Origin: JANLSE01 sp038214135
GTDB taxonomy: Bacteria > Chloroflexota > Chloroflexia > Chloroflexales > Roseiflexaceae
NCBI GenBank assembly: GCA_038214135.1
Contig: JBBQSD010000133.1
Location: 1 to 17,108 of the forward strand
Direction: 5' to 3'
DNA: 17,108 nucleotides
Both the position numbers and the translations under genes were made by a program. This document shows, in pieces, positions 13,045-17,108 of the stretch. The notes under the pieces are model-generated. The model did no database searches. It was not told where the DNA came from and saw only the letters and a list, made by a program, of their open reading frames with translations. Position 1 is the first letter of the stretch. Every line of letters begins with the position of its first letter.

Positions 13045-15261
13045 ATGTCAACCTCCTACGATCACATGAACCGATCAGAATTGATTGCGCTGTTGGAGTT
13101 GCAGCAATCCGATCAATTGGCGCAATCAGGTATTCCCGTTGTAGAAGCCCGACAAACCAAGCTGCTGATGTTGACAGTGTTTGCCATCGGTGCGTGGCTG
13201 ATCATGGTGGCATACGTTCTTACCAGAGAATCGCCAACAAACTGGTTTATTGTTGCCTGCACACCATTATTCTCGCTATTAGCCCTGCTCTACTGGCGCA
13301 ATTGGGAGCCTGCTCCATATATCACGGTCGTGCTCTTTACCATGTTGGTTGGCCTGATGATGCCCGATCCATTTGTGACCCAACAGGTGTCAATGGCGAT
13401 CTTCCTACCACCCGTCCTGGCGCTTGTGCTGATCACACCACGCTGGATGGTGATCGCTGCAATCTCAACCTTTTTGATGATCGTCATGCGCGCCAACTGG
13501 CAGGGTGCCTATACCAACCCGATCTTTCTGGCGATCTTCGCCACCCTGATTGGCGGATTACTGATCTGCCGCAGGGTATTGGATCTCACGAACAAGCAAC
13601 TCGAAGGCCTCAATCGCACCCTCGAACAACGGATTGCCGAACGAACGAATGCGCTCCAGGAGGCCCTCCACGAATTACGAGCCAGCGAAACCGAACTGCG
13701 TATCTTTCGTAATGCCGTCGATACCGCTATCAATGCGATTGCCATTGCCGATCTGAATGGCATTATCACCTATATTAATCTTGCCTTTCTCCAGTTGTGG
13801 GATAACACACCCGAGCAAACAATCGGGCAATCCGTGCTGTTGCGTTGGCAAACACCCACTGATGCGACACATGTGATCGATACTGTGTTGCGTGAGGGCC
13901 GTTGGAGGGGCGAGTTGACGATGTTGCAGCGAAATGGCAGCGCACCCGCATTGCAGGTGCATGCCAATATTGTGACGGATGAGGCCGGGAAGCCAATTCG
14001 CATCATGGCCAATTTCATCGATATATCCGAACGCAAGCGTGCGGAGGATGAACTACGCCGAAGCAGCAAGGAACTCGCACAGGCGAACCAGGAACTTGCC
14101 CGCGCCGCTCGCCTCAAGGATGAGTTTCTGGCCAACATGAGCCACGAACTGCGTACGCCGCTGACATCAATTCTGGGCCGTTCGGAACTGCTCCAGGAGG
14201 ATACCTCTGGCTCGCTGACGGAACTCCAACGACGTTCCGTTCGCAGTATCGAGGAAAGTGGGCACCATCTGTTAGAGCTGATTAACGATATCCTCGATCT
14301 TTCGAAGATCGAGGCTGGCAAGATGAAGCTGGAACTGCAACCTGTGCGAATTGCAGGGTTTGTGCAATCCTGCCTGCGCCTGATCGCCGAAACCGCAACC
14401 AAAAAGCGGCTGCGCGTGAGCACAGCACTCGATGAAGCGGTGACAATCGTCAATGCCGATCCACGGCGGCTCAAACAGATTCTTGTCAATCTGCTGGCAA
14501 ATGCAGTCAAATTTACGCACGCGGGTGGCGAGATCGGCCTGGAAGTGCGTGGCAATCCCGATACGCAAACAGTTGATCTGATCGTCTGGGATACCGGGAT
14601 TGGTATCGCTGCTGCGGATCAGGCCATGCTCTTCCAGCCATTCATCCAGATCGATAGTAGCCTTTCACGCCAGTACGAAGGTACAGGGCTTGGGTTGGTG
14701 CTTGTTGCACAACTGACGACAATGCACGGTGGGAGTGTGAACCTGACCAGCGCCCCAGGATATGGTAGCCGCTTTACTGTCACCCTACCCTGGGAACCAA
14801 CCAGTAGTAGCCATGCTGATCTCATACTGCCGGATCAGCATGCCGATGTACCCCAGCCCAACTATGCTCGGCAGGTTGCCAAACCATTGCTGCTGTTGGT
14901 GGAAGATCATGTGGCAGTGCAGAAGCTCCTGGCCGAATATCTCGTTCTGCATGGGTATCGAGTTACCCTGGCCAAGACGGGCCGTGAGGCGCTGGGCCAC
15001 GCACAAACCATACCGCCAGACTGCATTATTATGGATATTCAGCTGCCCGATATGGATGGCCTAACGGCCATCCGCATACTGCGCTCCGAGGCGGCATATC
15101 ATATGATCCCAATCCTGGCTCTTTCTGCTCATGCCATGCCAGGCGATCAGGAGCAGGCTCTTGCTGTCGGTGCCAATGCCTATCTGAGCAAGCCAGTTCG
15201 CCTGACAGAATTCGTGGCTATGATTTCCACGCTGATCAACACGCATCGATCCAATCAATAG
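13045..15261 (+). CDS. Hybrid histidine kinase (membrane domain - PAS - HisKA - HATPase - receiver)
   Basis: 738 residues from the ATG at 13045, which has GAAGGA 7 nt upstream; the ATG at 13030 is poorer, and reading further up is only an open frame without a ribosome binding site. About six hydrophobic segments (40-175) without a large outer loop form a MASE-like membrane sensor. A coiled coil (177-217) leads to a PAS domain (about 213-330). HisKA (357-423) has SHELRTP with phospho-acceptor His367. The ATPase domain (470-585) has the N-box NLLANAVKF, DTGIGI (516-521) and GTGLGL (546-551). The C-terminal receiver (614-730) has Glu620/Asp621, phospho-acceptor Asp664 (MDIQLPDMDG), Ser694 and Lys716. 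All catalytic residues are present, so it should be active. There is no DNA-binding output and no response regulator or Hpt gene nearby, so its partner is elsewhere. A terminator 164 bp upstream may affect its transcription. Bases 12882-13044 before it hold only a pair of ATGCATGC-type repeats. Confidence 0.93.
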   Translation: MSTSYDHMNRSELIALLELQQSDQLAQSGIPVVEARQTKLLMLTVFAIGAWLIMVAYVLTRESPTNWFIVACTPLFSLLALLYWRNWEPAPYITVVLFTMLVGLMMPDPFVTQQVSMAIFLPPVLALVLITPRWMVIAAISTFLMIVMRANWQGAYTNPIFLAIFATLIGGLLICRRVLDLTNKQLEGLNRTLEQRIAERTNALQEALHELRASETELRIFRNAVDTAINAIAIADLNGIITYINLAFLQLWDNTPEQTIGQSVLLRWQTPTDATHVIDTVLREGRWRGELTMLQRNGSAPALQVHANIVTDEAGKPIRIMANFIDISERKRAEDELRRSSKELAQANQELARAARLKDEFLANMSHELRTPLTSILGRSELLQEDTSGSLTELQRRSVRSIEESGHHLLELINDILDLSKIEAGKMKLELQPVRIAGFVQSCLRLIAETATKKRLRVSTALDEAVTIVNADPRRLKQILVNLLANAVKFTHAGGEIGLEVRGNPDTQTVDLIVWDTGIGIAAADQAMLFQPFIQIDSSLSRQYEGTGLGLVLVAQLTTMHGGSVNLTSAPGYGSRFTVTLPWEPTSSSHADLILPDQHADVPQPNYARQVAKPLLLLVEDHVAVQKLLAEYLVLHGYRVTLAKTGREALGHAQTIPPDCIIMDIQLPDMDGLTAIRILRSEAAYHMIPILALSAHAMPGDQEQALAVGANAYLSKPVRLTEFVAMISTLINTHRSNQ

Positions 15262-15265
15262 TTGT

Positions 15266-15303
15266 ATGCCTTTAATATTTTTAATCTGTTTCCTGAAAGG
15301 CAT
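15266..15303. other. Stem-loop after the kinase gene
   Basis: ATGCCTTT (15266-15273) and AAAGGCAT (15296-15303) are perfect 8-bp inverted repeats around a 22-nt AT-rich loop, starting 4 bases after the kinase stop codon. There is no T-tract after the stem on the plus strand, so it may protect or end the transcript but is not a standard terminator. Confidence 0.4.
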
Positions 15304-15379
15304 TCACCCCGTATTTACCTCTATCTCCTAGCCTAAACCATATCCAACATTCTGGCATAACATGTGTACCTGGGCTCTG

Positions 15380-15467
15380 TATGATGCGCGTATGCGCGCG
15401 CTACCAACCTGGGTGCTGTTGCAGAATGTTCGTATATTGGTGAAAGATTCAGAGAATGAGGAACAGT
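15380..15467 (+). promoter_or_regulatory. 5' region of the VCBS-repeat gene
   Basis: TATGAT (15380-15385) with ATAACA (15357-15362) 17 bp before it is the best promoter-like pair, but weak. The ribosome binding site GAGG (15458-15461), 6 nt before the ATG, is clear. Directly over the supposed -10 begins an 18-bp alternating purine-pyrimidine run (15384-15401). Confidence 0.25.
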
Positions 15468-17108
15468 ATGTTACGAATCAGACGACGGGGCACTCTAGAG
15501 CAGGCGCTGAAGGCTGATCCACAGGCAACTCGGCGGCCATTTCGCCAACAACTTGGCCGGATCGGACTTGCCGCCGCAGTTGCTGGAGCATTTGTCCTGA
15601 ATATCGCCTTCGCTACTGGCCCCTATATTCCAACCGACCTGAAGGTTGTTGGCCGCGCAAAACCAACATTTGTCGATATCGACCGCGATGGCGATCTGGA
15701 TGCGTTTGTTGGTGAAGTTGATCGCGGGCAGGTGCAGTTCTTCCGCAATACTGGCTCGGCAACAAGTCCCTTCTTTGTGCGTCAGTCCGCTGCAAACAAC
15801 CCACTCAGTGTTGTGAATATCACAAATGTTCAGTTGCGCGCAGCTCCGGCATTTGTCGATATTGACAACGATGGCGATCTCGATGTGTTTGTTGGCTCAG
15901 GGCTGAATACCAATGGTGTGTTCTTCTTCAGAAATGATACTGCAGCACCAGTTGGCTCGCCAGTATCGTTCTCACAGCAGGCTCCCCCACTTGTTATTCC
16001 TATTAACGTGAACTACCTTGGCGGATTTACACCAACCTTTGCCGATATTGATAAGGATGGCGATTTTGATGCGCTGGTTGGCGACGATAACGGTAGCATT
16101 CACTTCTTCCGCAATACCGGCACGGCGGCAAGCCCAACCTTGACCGAGCAGACGGGAGCCAATAACCCATTTGATGGTGTTGATGTCGGCTTCGATAGTG
16201 TCCCGACGTTTACGGATATTGATAACGACTCCGACAAGGATGTGTTCATCGGCACGCGCACGGGCGAGATCCTGTTCTATAGCAATAATGGCGCTGGGGC
16301 TGGTATTGTGCCAACATTCACATCCCTTTCCGGTGTAAACAACCCGCTTTCTGGCGTCAATGTGGGCACTGCAGTCGATGAGTTCAGCAGCCCGGCATTT
16401 GCCAATATTGATGGTGATGGCGATCTGGATGTCTATATCGGCCATACTGGCGGCCAGACGCGCTTCTATCGCAATGTGGGTTCGGCAGCAGTGCCAAATT
16501 TCGGCACAGCAACGGCAATCCTGGATAATCCATTTGATCTTGGGTTGGTCAATAATGCCACCTCAATCGAGACTGCTGATGTTGATGGTGATGGCGACAA
16601 GGATGTGCTGCTGAGCCTTCCGGCTGGCACCATCGATTACTACAAGAATGTTGGCACCGGTGGCCAAGCAAGCTTCATTCGCCAAACTGGCGGCAACAAC
16701 CCGTTTTCGGTCGTCATCCTTGGTGCCGATTATCTGCATCCCACCCTTGTGGATATCGATGGCGATGGCGATCTGGATCTGGTGGTTGGTACAAAAGTCG
16801 ATGATGATGCCAACCCAGCCACAACCTCGATCCGCTTCTATCGCAATACTGGCTCCGCAACCAGCCCGGTTTTCGTACTGGAACCACGCACCGCACCAAC
16901 CAACCCATTTGGTAGCCTACTGCAAACAGGTGGCAACCAGAGCCTAACCTTTGGCGACTTCCTGGATAATGATGGTGACCTGGATCTGATCATTGGCAAT
17001 AATAGCGGCGAATCGTTTGTGTTTGGCCAGCCAGGCTTACCTGGACAGTTGGAGGTCTATCGCAATACTGGCACAAGGTTTGTCCCCAGCTTCACCCGCG
17101 AACTACCA
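15468..17108 (+). CDS. Exported calcium-binding VCBS/FG-GAP repeat protein (partial, N-terminal part)
   Basis: 547 codons without a stop up to the window edge, so the 3' end is missing. Start fixed by GAGG 6 nt upstream. Residues 1-50 are an export signal with a long basic n-region, TRRPFRQ at 21-27 (close to the Tat box S/T-RR-x-F-L-K) and a hydrophobic stretch 33-49; cleavage after about residue 48 is plausible. Eight repeats of about 57-69 residues follow, each with an EF-like calcium loop DxDxDGDxD: at 70, 131, 193, 250 (DNDSDKD), 313 (first Asp is Asn), 371, 429 and 498 (first position Phe). Most repeats also share a FFRNTG/FYRNTG strand and an NNP or DNP turn. This is the FG-GAP/VCBS beta-propeller fold, with about one blade per repeat. 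Such proteins act outside the cytoplasm in adhesion, matrix or enzyme roles; the function here would depend on what lies beyond the edge. Confidence 0.9.
   Translation, partial: MLRIRRRGTLEQALKADPQATRRPFRQQLGRIGLAAAVAGAFVLNIAFATGPYIPTDLKVVGRAKPTFVDIDRDGDLDAFVGEVDRGQVQFFRNTGSATSPFFVRQSAANNPLSVVNITNVQLRAAPAFVDIDNDGDLDVFVGSGLNTNGVFFFRNDTAAPVGSPVSFSQQAPPLVIPINVNYLGGFTPTFADIDKDGDFDALVGDDNGSIHFFRNTGTAASPTLTEQTGANNPFDGVDVGFDSVPTFTDIDNDSDKDVFIGTRTGEILFYSNNGAGAGIVPTFTSLSGVNNPLSGVNVGTAVDEFSSPAFANIDGDGDLDVYIGHTGGQTRFYRNVGSAAVPNFGTATAILDNPFDLGLVNNATSIETADVDGDGDKDVLLSLPAGTIDYYKNVGTGGQASFIRQTGGNNPFSVVILGADYLHPTLVDIDGDGDLDLVVGTKVDDDANPATTSIRFYRNTGSATSPVFVLEPRTAPTNPFGSLLQTGGNQSLTFGDFLDNDGDLDLIIGNNSGESFVFGQPGLPGQLEVYRNTGTRFVPSFTRELP

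Noticed and set aside
13770..14555. 261-codon open frame on the minus strand inside the kinase gene
   Set aside because: Translation is Ser/Arg-rich without domain signature and lies wholly antisense to the HisKA/HATPase coding region, whose motifs are unmistakable.
15384..15401. 18-bp alternating purine-pyrimidine run (possible Z-DNA)
   Set aside because: Short and unsupported by any other signal; mentioned with the 5' region of the VCBS-repeat gene.

Overview
The window (17,108 bases, mid-to-high GC) reads as chromosomal DNA of a free-living bacterium. The mix of multidomain sensor proteins, a decayed 7TM/GGDEF gene, a heterodimeric ABC exporter, VCBS-type secreted proteins and very many dispersed palindromes between genes is what I would expect from a filamentous member of the Chloroflexota (Chloroflexia). 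That placement is inference from gene content and style only; there is no rRNA or other marker gene. No rRNA, tRNA, CRISPR array, phage gene or transposase gene was found.

Layout. 1-2409: two minus-strand genes, the 5' part of a divergent cobalamin-binding-domain protein (runs off the left edge) and a 623-residue protein with two metallo-beta-lactamase (MBL) domains in tandem, the first degenerate. 2410-5195: three plus-strand single-gene units, a PhzF-family isomerase, a DinB-fold protein and a small MBL hydrolase, separated by palindromic repeats and a 99-bp MITE-like element. 5624-9509: two half-ABC exporters whose nucleotide-binding motifs are complementary (one lacks the catalytic Glu, the other has an altered signature motif), so they very probably form one asymmetric heterodimer. 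9759-10163: a small cupin. 10164-10534: a cluster of near-identical short palindromic units. 10535-12660, minus strand: a winged-helix protein of the AlkZ/YcaQ (HTH_42) DNA-glycosylase superfamily, preceded by the ruins of a membrane-bound diguanylate cyclase carrying an N-terminal truncation, an internal deletion with frameshift and a nonsense codon. 12699-12881: a perfect consensus promoter (TTGACA-17-TATAAT), about 110 bases without a convincing ORF, then a strong intrinsic terminator; this is either a small RNA gene or a terminating leader. 13045-15261: a hybrid histidine kinase (membrane domain, PAS, HisKA, HATPase, receiver). 15468-17108: an exported calcium-binding VCBS/FG-GAP repeat protein, running off the right edge.

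How the genes work together. The only clear functional partnership is the ABC exporter pair. Most other genes have their own ribosome binding site and are separated by repeat-filled gaps, so the window looks like a string of monocistronic units. The signalling segment (dead cyclase, putative RNA, hybrid kinase) is the most unusual part: the promoter/terminator unit sits between a decaying signalling gene and an intact one, and whether it makes a free RNA or controls the kinase cannot be decided from sequence alone.
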